A DNA stretch of 33,082 bases from Candidatus Limosilactobacillus excrementigallinarum. Lineage in GTDB: Bacteria; Bacillota; Bacilli; Lactobacillales; Lactobacillaceae. Positions 22,004 through 29,477 of this stretch are shown here, piece after piece (position 1 is the first letter of the stretch; every line of letters begins with the position of its first letter). The stretch is taken from positions 1 through 33,082 of the forward strand of contig DWZS01000077.1 of NCBI GenBank assembly GCA_019117445.1, given 5' to 3'. The notes beneath the pieces were generated by a model. The model saw nothing but the letters and a program-made list of their open reading frames with translations. It was not told the origin of the DNA and made no database searches. Position numbers and translations under genes: made by a program.

Positions 22004-22750
22004 TTATTTATTTTTTACGAAGGTGATTAAATCAGTGGTCGACAGTGCTGGATCATACTGATATCCGAGATTGAACTGACGTACCTGATCAAGCGTTGTC
22101 ACATTTTGTCTGGCTAAAAAGCGAACCATATTACCCCGCGCCATTTTAGCTAAAGTTGCTTTTTGTTTTGGTCGACCATTAATTAGTTCCACAAACCGAC
22201 AAGTGACAAACTGCCGCTTCTCAATGACAAACGGTTGGATCGCTTTACTGTACTCCTGCGATGCCAGATTGATCACTAACTGATCCTGGCGGTAAAGATC
22301 ATCCGCAAGTTGGGCGCCCCAGAACTGGTACAAATTTTTGGTACCGGCAACCCGAGCACAATCGCCCATCCCCAGTCGGTAATGAACAATGCCATCAAAC
22401 GGTCGCAACATCCCATAAAAACCTGACATGATCTTTAAATGCTCCTGAACATATTCTAATTCGGTGTCCGTAAAAACGTCGGGGGCCATATACTGGTACT
22501 GCAACCCGGTAAAAGCAATGATGGCTGGAGTTAAATTCTCCTGAAGATCCATCTGATGAACCCACTCATAATTGGGACGGGCAATCCGCTCGCTACAGTT
22601 CCACCACAATTGATGAATTTCGGCATACGATAACTGTCGAAGGTATTCGAGAATTTGCTTTGTCTTGTTCAAATACTGCGGCTGGCCAGCAATCGGAAAT
22701 GAATCCGTGTCCGTCTGCATGCGCCGCGCGGGTGAAATAATAATTTGCAT
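22004..22750 (-). CDS. yaaA: YaaA family peroxide-stress protein (DUF328)
   Basis: A 248-residue cytoplasmic protein with the family pattern throughout: IIISPARRM at the start, FTGLQYQYM, LKIMSGFYGMLRPFDGIVHYRLGMG, LYQFWG, NLASQEYSKAI and ARGNMVRFLA. In E. coli YaaA lowers free iron during hydrogen peroxide stress and binds DNA; the same here is from family knowledge. Two ATGs are adjacent (22753, 22750); the second is placed 6 nt from GGAG and gives the usual MQIIISPA start. Divergent from folT with its own promoter. Confidence 0.93.
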   Translation of the reverse strand: MQIIISPARRMQTDTDSFPIAGQPQYLNKTKQILEYLRQLSYAEIHQLWWNCSERIARPNYEWVHQMDLQENLTPAIIAFTGLQYQYMAPDVFTDTELEYVQEHLKIMSGFYGMLRPFDGIVHYRLGMGDCARVAGTKNLYQFWGAQLADDLYRQDQLVINLASQEYSKAIQPFVIEKRQFVTCRFVELINGRPKQKATLAKMARGNMVRFLARQNVTTLDQVRQFNLGYQYDPALSTTDLITFVKNK

Positions 22751-22777
22751 CATTTACTCCTTTTTCAGAACTATTTC

Positions 22778-22805
22778 TCTATAATTCGGCAATAAAGATT
22801 GTGAA
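22778..22805 (-). promoter_or_regulatory. Promoter of yaaA
   Basis: -35 TTCACA (22800-22805), 16-bp spacer, -10 TATAGA (22778-22783) on the minus strand. Confidence 0.6.
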
Positions 22806-22829
22806 AACGTTAATTATATAAAATTACTA

Positions 22830-22858
22830 TTGCATAATGTTTGCTTATAGGATATATT
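22830..22858 (+). promoter_or_regulatory. Promoter of the folT riboswitch transcript
   Basis: -35 TTGCAT (22830-22835), 17-bp spacer, -10 TATATT (22853-22858); transcription would begin almost at the riboswitch. Confidence 0.75.
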
Positions 22859-22860
22859 AA

Positions 22861-22960
22861 CGGGTGTTGGGGTAGGAACGACTGGGTTACTGTCCACCGG
22901 AACGGAATGTGAACGGTGGAAGAAGGCTTTGGCCGCCTTGTGGTTCCGCATTCACCACTC
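22861..22960 (+). promoter_or_regulatory. Tetrahydrofolate (THF) riboswitch upstream of folT
   Basis: The layout matches the THF-I class: GGGTAGGAAC...GTTCCGCATTC (GGAAC pairs GTTCC), CCACC / GGTGG hairpin whose loop contains GGAATGTG able to pair with CGCATTC as the pseudoknot, and a GAAGGC..GCCTT hairpin between. GTTAcTGT and GAAG motifs sit where the class has conserved bases. The downstream gene is a folate transporter, as expected. The fold was worked out by eye. Confidence 0.8.
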
Positions 22961-22978
22961 GACCAATCGTCAATGTGT

Positions 22979-23003
22979 TCCCTAACAAATTAATTTTCAG
23001 GGA
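22979..23003 (+). promoter_or_regulatory. Hairpin sequestering the folT ribosome site
   Basis: TCCCT (22979-22983) can pair with AGGGA (22999-23003), which is the first part of the AGGGAGG Shine-Dalgarno. This suggests that the THF riboswitch acts on translation; no terminator is seen in the leader. Confidence 0.5.
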
Positions 23004-23015
23004 GGATGTTTGACC

Positions 23016-23570
23016 ATGTCAATTCTATCATTTTCTGGTCCTCGGTGGACCACTCGTCATTTAACGCTGGCCGCAATGTTAACAGCTTTGGAAGTAATTC
23101 TCGGTAAACTATCAGTTGGCGACCCCGCAGTTCTTAAAATTGGGCTAGGATTTATTGCCACCGCGTTGGTTGGTTACTGTCTGGGCCCTTGGATGGGCGG
23201 AATGGTGATGATCATCAACGACTTGATCAGTAATACCGTTCTTAATACTGGTAGTCTCTTTTTCCCCGGGTTTACTTTTTCGGCCTTTATTTCAGGCGTG
23301 ATTGCCGGAATGTTTCTTTATCGGCAGCAGCTAACCTGGCAGCGGGTATTTATTTATGAATTCTTCCAAATTTTGATTACGAACGTAATTTTTACCACGC
23401 TCTGGATCTACATCATGAGCCTAAATGCTGGCTCAACAAGTCGAACCTTCACTGCGTTACTCGCAATTCGATTGCCCAAAGAAGTCATCACTTGGCCAAT
23501 AGAAAGTCTAATCGTTCTAATTGTTCTGCGCGCCTTTAGCCGAACTCGATTAAATCAATTACCAAAATAA
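23016..23570 (+). CDS. folT: Folate ECF transporter S component FolT
   Basis: A 184-residue membrane protein with about six helices, the substrate-binding S component that takes up folates together with the shared ECF module (EcfA/A'/T, not in this window). TLAAMLTALEVILGKLS at the start is the helix-1 motif of S components that contacts EcfT, and KIGLGFIATALVGYCLGP with FPGFTFSAFISG fits the FolT branch. The THF riboswitch upstream supports folate. ATG at 23016 lies 10 nt after AGGGAGG; a TTG at 23010 is an alternative. It is followed by a strong terminator. Confidence 0.93.
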   Translation: MSILSFSGPRWTTRHLTLAAMLTALEVILGKLSVGDPAVLKIGLGFIATALVGYCLGPWMGGMVMIINDLISNTVLNTGSLFFPGFTFSAFISGVIAGMFLYRQQLTWQRVFIYEFFQILITNVIFTTLWIYIMSLNAGSTSRTFTALLAIRLPKEVITWPIESLIVLIVLRAFSRTRLNQLPK

Positions 23571-23580
23571 TTAATAACTA

Positions 23581-23623
23581 AAGGGGTCTGAAGCCATATC
23601 GGTTTCGGACCCCTTATTTTTTT
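23581..23623 (+). terminator. Terminator of folT (possibly bidirectional)
   Basis: Long stem AAGGGGTC..GACCCCTT (23581-23616) followed by a run of T on the plus strand; on the minus strand the T run is weak. Confidence 0.88.
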
Positions 23624-24416
23624 AGTTCTTTTTCCAAAGGAAATTATTGATCAGCTTAAAGACTTGTTTATTTTCATGCAATCCACTGTGCGTGTATTGC
23701 TTACCTTGGAACATCTTAATCCGGAATGAAGCTGGCCGGTCACCGAGCATCTCACGGACTGAACGCGTTGCCGCATTTGGTACCCGTCCATCTGACCCAT
23801 TACCGGTGTTCCCTCCAATAACGAGGACATCCGCATGCGGGTAAACATTCTTTAAGTTTTCCATATGCGAACGCATCTTTTCAACGTTGGCACTGTAACG
23901 TGTCCAACCAGATAAACCACCGCCGGCAATAACCACTTGTTTCTTCAGTTCTGGCATTCCAGATTGCGTACCATAGTCATTTAAGTAACTGAAGGCGTCC
24001 ATGTTGCCCATGGAGTGTGCCACAAAATTGTATTTCGTAATGTGATCCCGCTTTTGTAATGCTTGAATAACATTGCGAATGTACTTCGCACCTTCAGCCA
24101 TATCAGATTGTTTGTTATTGGCTAAATTAACTTCGACGATTGGGTTACGTTGTCCCGCGATCTTATCGCCGGAAATTTTGACTTGCCCTTTTCTATCAAC
24201 TCGTGCTAGAGCAACACTTTTTGTTACTCCAGCCTTTTGCGCCGCCTTGACCATCGACTCTTCGGCATGATAACTACTACCATAGCCATGAATGAATATG
24301 GTTGGCGTTGTCGAATTGACCCACTGCTTCGTGGACTGTTGCTTAGCAAACGCTACACCGCCACCAAGCAGTACAACTACAGCTGCAACAACACCAATAA
24401 TCGATCTTTTTTTCAT
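23622..24416 (-). CDS. DUF915-family alpha/beta hydrolase, copy 3 (AHSMG variant)
   Basis: A 264-residue protein with an N-terminal hydrophobic signal or anchor (5-25), then HGYGSS (43-48), nucleophile elbow AHSMG (133-137, Ser135), GGNTGNGSDGRVP loop and HSGLHEN with the likely catalytic His. The first Gly of the GxSxG elbow is Ala here, unlike the other two copies. ATG at 24416 has AAGGGAG 10 nt upstream; longer in-frame starts would run into the upstream MFS gene. It follows that exporter by 7 bp, so both are made together. The middle of the protein (AGGGLSGWTRYSAN) has drifted most from copies 1 and 2. Confidence 0.86.
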   Translation of the reverse strand: MKKRSIIGVVAAVVVLLGGGVAFAKQQSTKQWVNSTTPTIFIHGYGSSYHAEESMVKAAQKAGVTKSVALARVDRKGQVKISGDKIAGQRNPIVEVNLANNKQSDMAEGAKYIRNVIQALQKRDHITKYNFVAHSMGNMDAFSYLNDYGTQSGMPELKKQVVIAGGGLSGWTRYSANVEKMRSHMENLKNVYPHADVLVIGGNTGNGSDGRVPNAATRSVREMLGDRPASFRIKMFQGKQYTHSGLHENKQVFKLINNFLWKKN

Positions 24417-24423
24417 TATCACT

Positions 24424-25815
24424 TTACTCCCTTCCACTTTCTGCATGTTGAAACTCCTGCCGGTTAGTGTGGAAAAATTGGGCAATGACCAGTGCAAAAC
24501 ATAAAATTGCAAAACAAGTGATGAACCCAACCTGAATACCAACTGCGGACGTTCCAATATGATAATGGTGATCTGTCAAATTGACCATCGCGACCACAAA
24601 TGCCATCCCAAAACTGGCGGCGATTTGCCGGGTTGTATTAAACATTGCGACCCCATCTGGCAATTGGTCATTCGGTAAAATCGCCAGCGCTTCCGTTTGG
24701 AGTGGGATTAATAACATTACGATCCCAAATTGCCGGACAAATTGCCAGAACGCCGCAAAAGCTGCTCCACTATGGACCCCAATAAACGCTTGCATGGCAG
24801 TCCCAAAAAGGTCTACTACCAAACCATAGGTCACCATCCAGCGAATTGGGTAACGGTCGAACAGCTTCCCGCTAATTGGGGACAACAAACCGGTTGACAA
24901 TGCACCTGGCAAAATCACTAGCCCCGAAACAAAGGCACTCTGGTGCATGACATTTTGCACCAGCAATGGTAGTAAGATCGTATTCCCGTACATCGTTGAA
25001 ACCAAGAGGCAGTTGACCATCACTGCCAACGTAAATTGGGTATGACGAAAAATCCGTAAGTTAACGAACGGGTGTTGACTATGCCACTGGGTGCCCACAA
25101 AAATCACTAGGGCCAACAGGCCAATGAATAGTGCACCAGCAACACCAAAGCTCAAGAATTGCTGACTACCAAAATTAGAGAAGCTATTCAACAAGAACCA
25201 CAAACTGATACTACAAGTGATCAAGCCCGTAACGTTAAATTGCGGGTTTTCTTTTGTGGCCAAACTTGGCATCTCAATCCACGATAATATTAATGTAATC
25301 AAGATAAATGGTAACACTAAAATAAATAAATAACGCCAGCTAAAGAAATCCAAAATTAAACCAGCCACCGAGGGACCAATAATTGGTGAAAAATTAAACG
25401 CTAAGCCGACGATCCCCATCACTGCTCCTTGGTGGCCGTCCGTGGCATACTTCATTGCCATTACGTTTACCAGCGGCATCATGATTCCAGAACCAATGGC
25501 CTGAATCATCCGTCCAGCAACAACGCTATTAAACGTCGGTGCCACCGCACCAATCACCGTTCCAACCCCAAAAATCGCAGTGAAAATTAAGAACAGGTTG
25601 CGGTAGCAATACTTTTTAATCAGGTACGCACTTACCGGGATCATGAGGGCGTTAACCAACATATACCCATTGCTGACCCACTGAACCCGCGCAGATGATA
25701 AATCAAAGTCCCGCATCAACGTCGGCAAAGCAATGTTCATCATCGTAGAACACATGATTCCAAAGAAGGTCCCCAGAACCATGATTGATAATACAAATTT
25801 TTGTTTTCGACTCAC
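24424..25815 (-). CDS. MFS transporter, DHA2 (EmrB/QacA) drug-exporter type
   Basis: A 463-residue membrane protein with 12-14 helices. MMNIALPTLMRDFDLSSARVQWVSNGYML is the DHA2 helix 1 / loop signature, and GRMIQAIGSGIMMPL plus FNFSPIIGPSVAGLILDFFSWR are motifs B and C of drug:H+ antiporters. The start is GTG at 25815, with GAGGAG 6 nt upstream. It leads a two-gene operon with DUF915 copy 3. Its promoter overlaps a small inverted repeat that looks like an operator. The exported compound is unknown. Confidence 0.87.
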   Translation of the reverse strand: MSRKQKFVLSIMVLGTFFGIMCSTMMNIALPTLMRDFDLSSARVQWVSNGYMLVNALMIPVSAYLIKKYCYRNLFLIFTAIFGVGTVIGAVAPTFNSVVAGRMIQAIGSGIMMPLVNVMAMKYATDGHQGAVMGIVGLAFNFSPIIGPSVAGLILDFFSWRYLFILVLPFILITLILSWIEMPSLATKENPQFNVTGLITCSISLWFLLNSFSNFGSQQFLSFGVAGALFIGLLALVIFVGTQWHSQHPFVNLRIFRHTQFTLAVMVNCLLVSTMYGNTILLPLLVQNVMHQSAFVSGLVILPGALSTGLLSPISGKLFDRYPIRWMVTYGLVVDLFGTAMQAFIGVHSGAAFAAFWQFVRQFGIVMLLIPLQTEALAILPNDQLPDGVAMFNTTRQIAASFGMAFVVAMVNLTDHHYHIGTSAVGIQVGFITCFAILCFALVIAQFFHTNRQEFQHAESGRE

Positions 25816-25835
25816 TTTTTACTCCTCGTTTTCTA

Positions 25836-25874
25836 ATGCTTAATCAGCATACACGGGATTGGGGCAAAAAACAA
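25836..25874 (-). promoter_or_regulatory. Promoter and candidate operator of the MFS-DUF915 operon
   Basis: -35 TTGTTT (25869-25874), 17-bp spacer, -10 TATGCT (25846-25851) on the minus strand. The inverted repeat ATGCT-N5-AGCAT (25836-25850) covers the -10 and the start-site area, a position suited to a repressor. Confidence 0.5.
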
Positions 25875-25924
25875 TTCGCAAACTAAAATTTTGTGTGGAT
25901 CATAATTCGTATAGCACAATACAT

Positions 25925-25966
25925 AAAAGGCTTTCAAGGCCACGATTTGTCGCGACCCTGAAAGCC
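25925..25966 (-). terminator. Terminator of the alcohol dehydrogenase gene
   Basis: Long stem GGCTTTCA..TGAAAGCC (25929-25966) with inner pairs and TTTTA on the minus strand. Confidence 0.85.
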
Positions 25967-25982
25967 AATGGAGCTTATTTAA

Positions 25983-27026
25983 TTAATCACTAACTTTAAC
26001 GTATGACTTGATGACTTTCCGGTCTGCCATTTCTTGGTAAGCATCATTGATTTGATCAAGGGTAAAGGTCTTCGTGAAGACCTTACCTGGATTAATCTTA
26101 CCATCGAGCACTGCCTTCAATAAGATTTGCTTATCATAAGTAGTAACAGAAGCAGGACCACCCGCAATCGTGGTGTTGTTATAGAAGGATTGCGTCATAT
26201 CCATTGCTGGCATGTGTGGTAAGCCAACCCGACCAACGGCAGCCCCTGGACGAGCAACCTTCATTGCCGTTTCAGTCGATTGTTCAGTACCGACACATTC
26301 GAGAACTGCATCTGCACCACTACCATTGGTAAGGTCCATGATTTCCTTAACAGCATCATCACCACGTGAAGCAACATTATCAGTAGCACCAAATTCAACC
26401 GCTAATTGATGGCGATCTTCGTGCCGACTGGTTGAAATAATCCGACTAGCACCACGAAGCTTAGCCGCAATGATTGCGGAAAGGCCAACGGCCCCGTCAC
26501 CCATGACAACCACAGTGTCACCTGGCTTAACATTTGCCACCCGTGCAGCATGGTAACCAGTGGCCATAACATCGGCTAATGTTAATAATGACTTCAGCAT
26601 TCCTTCACTGTAATCGCTTGGTTGACCAGGAACCTTGACCAGTGCCCATTGACCGTGTTGGAAACGAATATATTCCGCTTGCGTCCCAGTAGAGAAGTTG
26701 TCACTGTGGTCTTGGCAAACCCCATCAAAACCAGCAAGGCAAGCTGCACAATGCCCACATCCATGAGTAAATGGTGCAATTACAAAGTCACCTGGTTTAA
26801 CGGTGGTAATGGCATCGCCGACTTCTTCAACAATCCCTAAGGCTTCGTGCCCAGAGTTTTCCGAATTTGGTTCAACTTTGTTAATGCCACGGAAATTCCA
26901 CAGGTCCGATCCACAGAAACAGGCCCGGACGACCTTCAAGATCACGTCGTCATCCTTTTTAATGGTTGGCTTTGGTGAATCAATAATCTTCATTTCGCCA
27001 GCTTGAGCTAAAATCGCGTTCTTCAT
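25983..27026 (-). CDS. Zinc-dependent alcohol dehydrogenase (MDR family)
   Basis: A 347-residue NAD(P)-dependent dehydrogenase. Catalytic zinc: Cys38 (CFCGSD), His60-Glu61 (SGHEALG). Structural zinc: Cys90, Cys93, Cys96, Cys104 (HGCGHCAACLAGFDGVC). Nucleotide site GDGAVG in VVVMGDGAVGLSAI. It oxidises an alcohol or reduces an aldehyde; which one is not readable. ATG at 27026 has AAAGGA 10 nt upstream, so an in-frame start 12 codons earlier is less likely. Monocistronic with its own promoter and terminator; a tandem repeat lies in its leader. Confidence 0.92.
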   Translation of the reverse strand: MKNAILAQAGEMKIIDSPKPTIKKDDDVILKVVRACFCGSDLWNFRGINKVEPNSENSGHEALGIVEEVGDAITTVKPGDFVIAPFTHGCGHCAACLAGFDGVCQDHSDNFSTGTQAEYIRFQHGQWALVKVPGQPSDYSEGMLKSLLTLADVMATGYHAARVANVKPGDTVVVMGDGAVGLSAIIAAKLRGASRIISTSRHEDRHQLAVEFGATDNVASRGDDAVKEIMDLTNGSGADAVLECVGTEQSTETAMKVARPGAAVGRVGLPHMPAMDMTQSFYNNTTIAGGPASVTTYDKQILLKAVLDGKINPGKVFTKTFTLDQINDAYQEMADRKVIKSYVKVSD

Positions 27027-27063
27027 GATTAGAGCTTCCTTTCTTTGTTTAACCACAGTCATT

Positions 27064-27080
27064 TATCAACTGCTATCAAC
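27064..27080. repeat. Tandem TATCAAC direct repeat in the dehydrogenase leader
   Basis: TATCAAC at 27064-27070 and again at 27074-27080, a 10-bp period, placed about 13 bp after the -10 of the dehydrogenase promoter. It could be a regulator site on one DNA face; no regulator is known. Confidence 0.35.
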
Positions 27081-27092
27081 ATTACTGATTTC

Positions 27093-27121
27093 ATTATAGT
27101 TCGGTAGTTAACAAATGTGAA
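27093..27121 (-). promoter_or_regulatory. Promoter of the alcohol dehydrogenase gene
   Basis: -35 TTCACA (27116-27121), 17-bp spacer, perfect -10 TATAAT (27093-27098) on the minus strand; near-consensus, so probably strong. Confidence 0.82.
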
Positions 27122-27171
27122 ATACCTATTACTGATTAATTTCTATAAGCAAAATGCATGATTGAGCCTTA

Positions 27172-28563
27172 TTAATGCTGATCTTGATGGTGATAATTGA
27201 TTAATGAAATCACTAGCGTGAGGATTGTCAAAACCACGGTCATAATAAAATCAAGTTGTCCACCAACATAAGTCCGTTGGGCCATCGATCCGGACCCATG
27301 GTTCTGAAAAATCGCCATTAACGATGCTAGGAAAACAACCCCCGTTGCACCAGCGAATTGTTGAATCATGTTAAAAAGTGAGCTGACGTCCGCAGCACTC
27401 TCCGCAGCCACATTGACCGTCGCATTTGAAATCGTGTTTGAGAAGGCAAAGTTAAAGCCGGTCCGCAGAATAATGAACAATACCATCATTAACAGGGGCG
27501 TTAGGTGTGGCTGAAGCAGCCAAAAACCAAGTCCACCAATCACGAATAACACATTCCCTAATAGCACTGGCAGTTTAAAACCATACTGATCTGCCAAATG
27601 ACCAGCAAATGGGGAAATAATTGCGCCACAGATTGCCCCCGGTAGCAAAATAACCCCCGAGACAAATGCAGATGCGTGTAACGTGTATTGAGCATAAACT
27701 GGAATCACCAGGGAAATTCCAATATTGATGAACTGTAAATTAAAGTAATTCAAACCATCAAGGGCCACGGGCAGATTCCTAAAAATCCCCAGATCTACTA
27801 AGGACGTTGCTCCGCTCCCGTTGGCCTTCACAAATCCAGCAAAGAGCACTAATGCAGCTAACAAAAATGCCCAGAACTTGAAATCAAAGCCGGTTTTACC
27901 AATAATCGAAAGGGCATAAATCCAGATGATCATTGCCAGTGCCAAAAGAATGAAACTACCCGTACTAAATGGCTTCGTCTCTGTCAACGGAATATTAGTA
28001 ATCAACCATTGTCCTAATAATAAGGAAATAATTGCTAAAGGAAGCACTAACCAAAAGATCATCCGCCACGAAAGCGCCGTAGCGACTAATCCACCATATG
28101 TTGGCCCTAGCGCCGGTGCAAATGAAATGACCATCGCAGCAATTCCCGTCATCGAACCTAATTTTGACCGCGGAATGTTAGTAAAAATTAGTTGAAACAT
28201 CATCGGGGTTGATAAACCAGTCGCAGCAGCTTGCACAAAACGACCAAACAGCAAAACCGGAAAGTTGCCCGCCACTGCACAAATAATGTCGCCGATAATA
28301 AAAGCTGCTACCGCAATCAGGTGCAGTCGTTTAATATGAACCCGCTTGAGTAGAAAAGAGGTGGTGCCCATCACAATCGTGACCATCAGTAGGTACCCAG
28401 CGGTAATCCACTGGGTCGTATCCAGCGAGATGTTAAATACCCGTGACAGTTCTGGATAGGTCACATTGGTAGCGGTCTCCGTTAAAATTCCAATAAAACT
28501 TAGTAGGGCAACCGAAAAAATTGCGCCATACGTTCGCCCACTTACTTTTTGATTTGTTGACAA
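27172..28563 (-). CDS. MFS transporter, DHA2-type drug exporter
   Basis: A 463-residue membrane protein with about 14 helices. TNVTYPELSRVFNISLDTTQWITAGYLL is the DHA2 start motif, and GRFVQAAATGLSTPMMF with APALGPTYGGLVATALSWR are exporter motifs B and C. Same length as the MFS at 24424-25815 but clearly diverged, so an old paralogue and not a recent copy. The start is TTG at 28563, with AGGAGG 7 nt upstream. A hairpin with a T run sits just before its ribosome site. The substrate is unknown. No good terminator follows. Confidence 0.86.
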   Translation of the reverse strand: MSTNQKVSGRTYGAIFSVALLSFIGILTETATNVTYPELSRVFNISLDTTQWITAGYLLMVTIVMGTTSFLLKRVHIKRLHLIAVAAFIIGDIICAVAGNFPVLLFGRFVQAAATGLSTPMMFQLIFTNIPRSKLGSMTGIAAMVISFAPALGPTYGGLVATALSWRMIFWLVLPLAIISLLLGQWLITNIPLTETKPFSTGSFILLALAMIIWIYALSIIGKTGFDFKFWAFLLAALVLFAGFVKANGSGATSLVDLGIFRNLPVALDGLNYFNLQFINIGISLVIPVYAQYTLHASAFVSGVILLPGAICGAIISPFAGHLADQYGFKLPVLLGNVLFVIGGLGFWLLQPHLTPLLMMVLFIILRTGFNFAFSNTISNATVNVAAESAADVSSLFNMIQQFAGATGVVFLASLMAIFQNHGSGSMAQRTYVGGQLDFIMTVVLTILTLVISLINYHHQDQH

Positions 28564-28582
28564 AAAATTCCCTCCTCAAAAT

Positions 28583-28615
28583 AAAAAGCTACGGCAATTT
28601 GCTTTGCCATAGCTT
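28583..28615 (-). terminator. Hairpin terminator / possible attenuator before the MFS gene
   Basis: AAGCTAtGGCAA pairs TTGCCgTAGCTT (28586-28597 / 28604-28615), followed by TTTTTATTTT on the minus strand. It ends the PhzF operon and lies only about 10 bp before the AGGAGG of the downstream MFS gene. Confidence 0.8.
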
Positions 28616-28630
28616 GAATTCTTTAGTTCC

Positions 28631-28659
28631 ACTTTACCTGAATTGTTTTACAAAAGCAA
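28631..28659 (-). promoter_or_regulatory. Possible promoter of the MFS gene, upstream of the hairpin
   Basis: -35 TTGCTT (28654-28659), 17-bp spacer, -10 TAAAGT (28631-28636) on the minus strand, between the PhzF stop and the hairpin. Moderate match only. Confidence 0.4.
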
Positions 28660-28668
28660 AGGGCCACC

Positions 28669-29466
28669 TTAACTTTTTTCTGATAAATTTAACTGACCTG
28701 CAGAATATAAAACTGCTTTTCCGGCCAGTTTCGTAGTTTTTCCCGCGTACGTGCAATATAAAACACCACTCCGTGCAGAAGCTTGGTAAGCCACTAGTTC
28801 ATTTTTACCTAACTGGTGGGCCCAGTATGGAATAATGTGGCAATGACCACTGCCACAAACTGGATCTTCTGCCACCGCTAATTTTGGTGCGAAGGAGCGG
28901 GAAACACAGTCATACTTTTGTCCCTGGGCCGTCACATTCTGCAACAGGCCAGGTAACTGAGCCAGTTTCGTTTGATCAGGATTCATTTTAATAACCGTTT
29001 CTGGATCATCAAATACGCACAACAGATCACGGCCAAGATAGGCTTCCCGTGGCTGGGCACCAAAAGCAGCCGTCATTGCAACAGTGACTGGGACAGACTT
29101 AAGATCATAAGATGGAAACGCCATTTCATAGCGATCACCTTTTTTAGTCACCGCAAGCTGGCCACTTTCCTTGGTTTGAAAAATAATGGTGTCGCTATCT
29201 ACTGGGGCTGCTTCTCGGAAAATCACAAAAGCCGTCGCTAAAGTTGCATGTCCACACAGGTCAATTTCACCACCGGGCGTAAACCACCGTAAATCATAGT
29301 GATTTGCATCTCGACGAATTGCAAAGGCAGTTTCAGAAAAACGATTTTCCTTGGCAATATTCATCATTAACTTTTCTCGTGGCCACTTTTTGACTAAGCA
29401 AACCGCAGCCGGGTTCCCCGTAAACAGTTCATCAGTAAAAGCATCCACAACATACATTGGAATCAT
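28669..29466 (-). CDS. PhzF-family isomerase/epimerase-like protein
   Basis: A 265-residue cytoplasmic protein. The N-terminal YVVDAFTDELFTGNPAAVC and NRFSETAF (with the family's catalytic Glu), FTPGGEIDLCGHATLATA, and DPVCGSGHCHIIPYWA are the four PhzF signatures. The family includes PhzF of phenazine synthesis and many unassigned isomerases; no phenazine genes are near, so it is only a family name here. ATG at 29466 has AGGGAG 7 nt upstream. It follows the YczE-like membrane protein by 11 bp and forms a two-gene operon with it. Confidence 0.9.
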   Translation of the reverse strand: MIPMYVVDAFTDELFTGNPAAVCLVKKWPREKLMMNIAKENRFSETAFAIRRDANHYDLRWFTPGGEIDLCGHATLATAFVIFREAAPVDSDTIIFQTKESGQLAVTKKGDRYEMAFPSYDLKSVPVTVAMTAAFGAQPREAYLGRDLLCVFDDPETVIKMNPDQTKLAQLPGLLQNVTAQGQKYDCVSRSFAPKLAVAEDPVCGSGHCHIIPYWAHQLGKNELVAYQASARSGVLYCTYAGKTTKLAGKAVLYSAGQLNLSEKS

Positions 29467-29477
29467 GATTTCACTCC

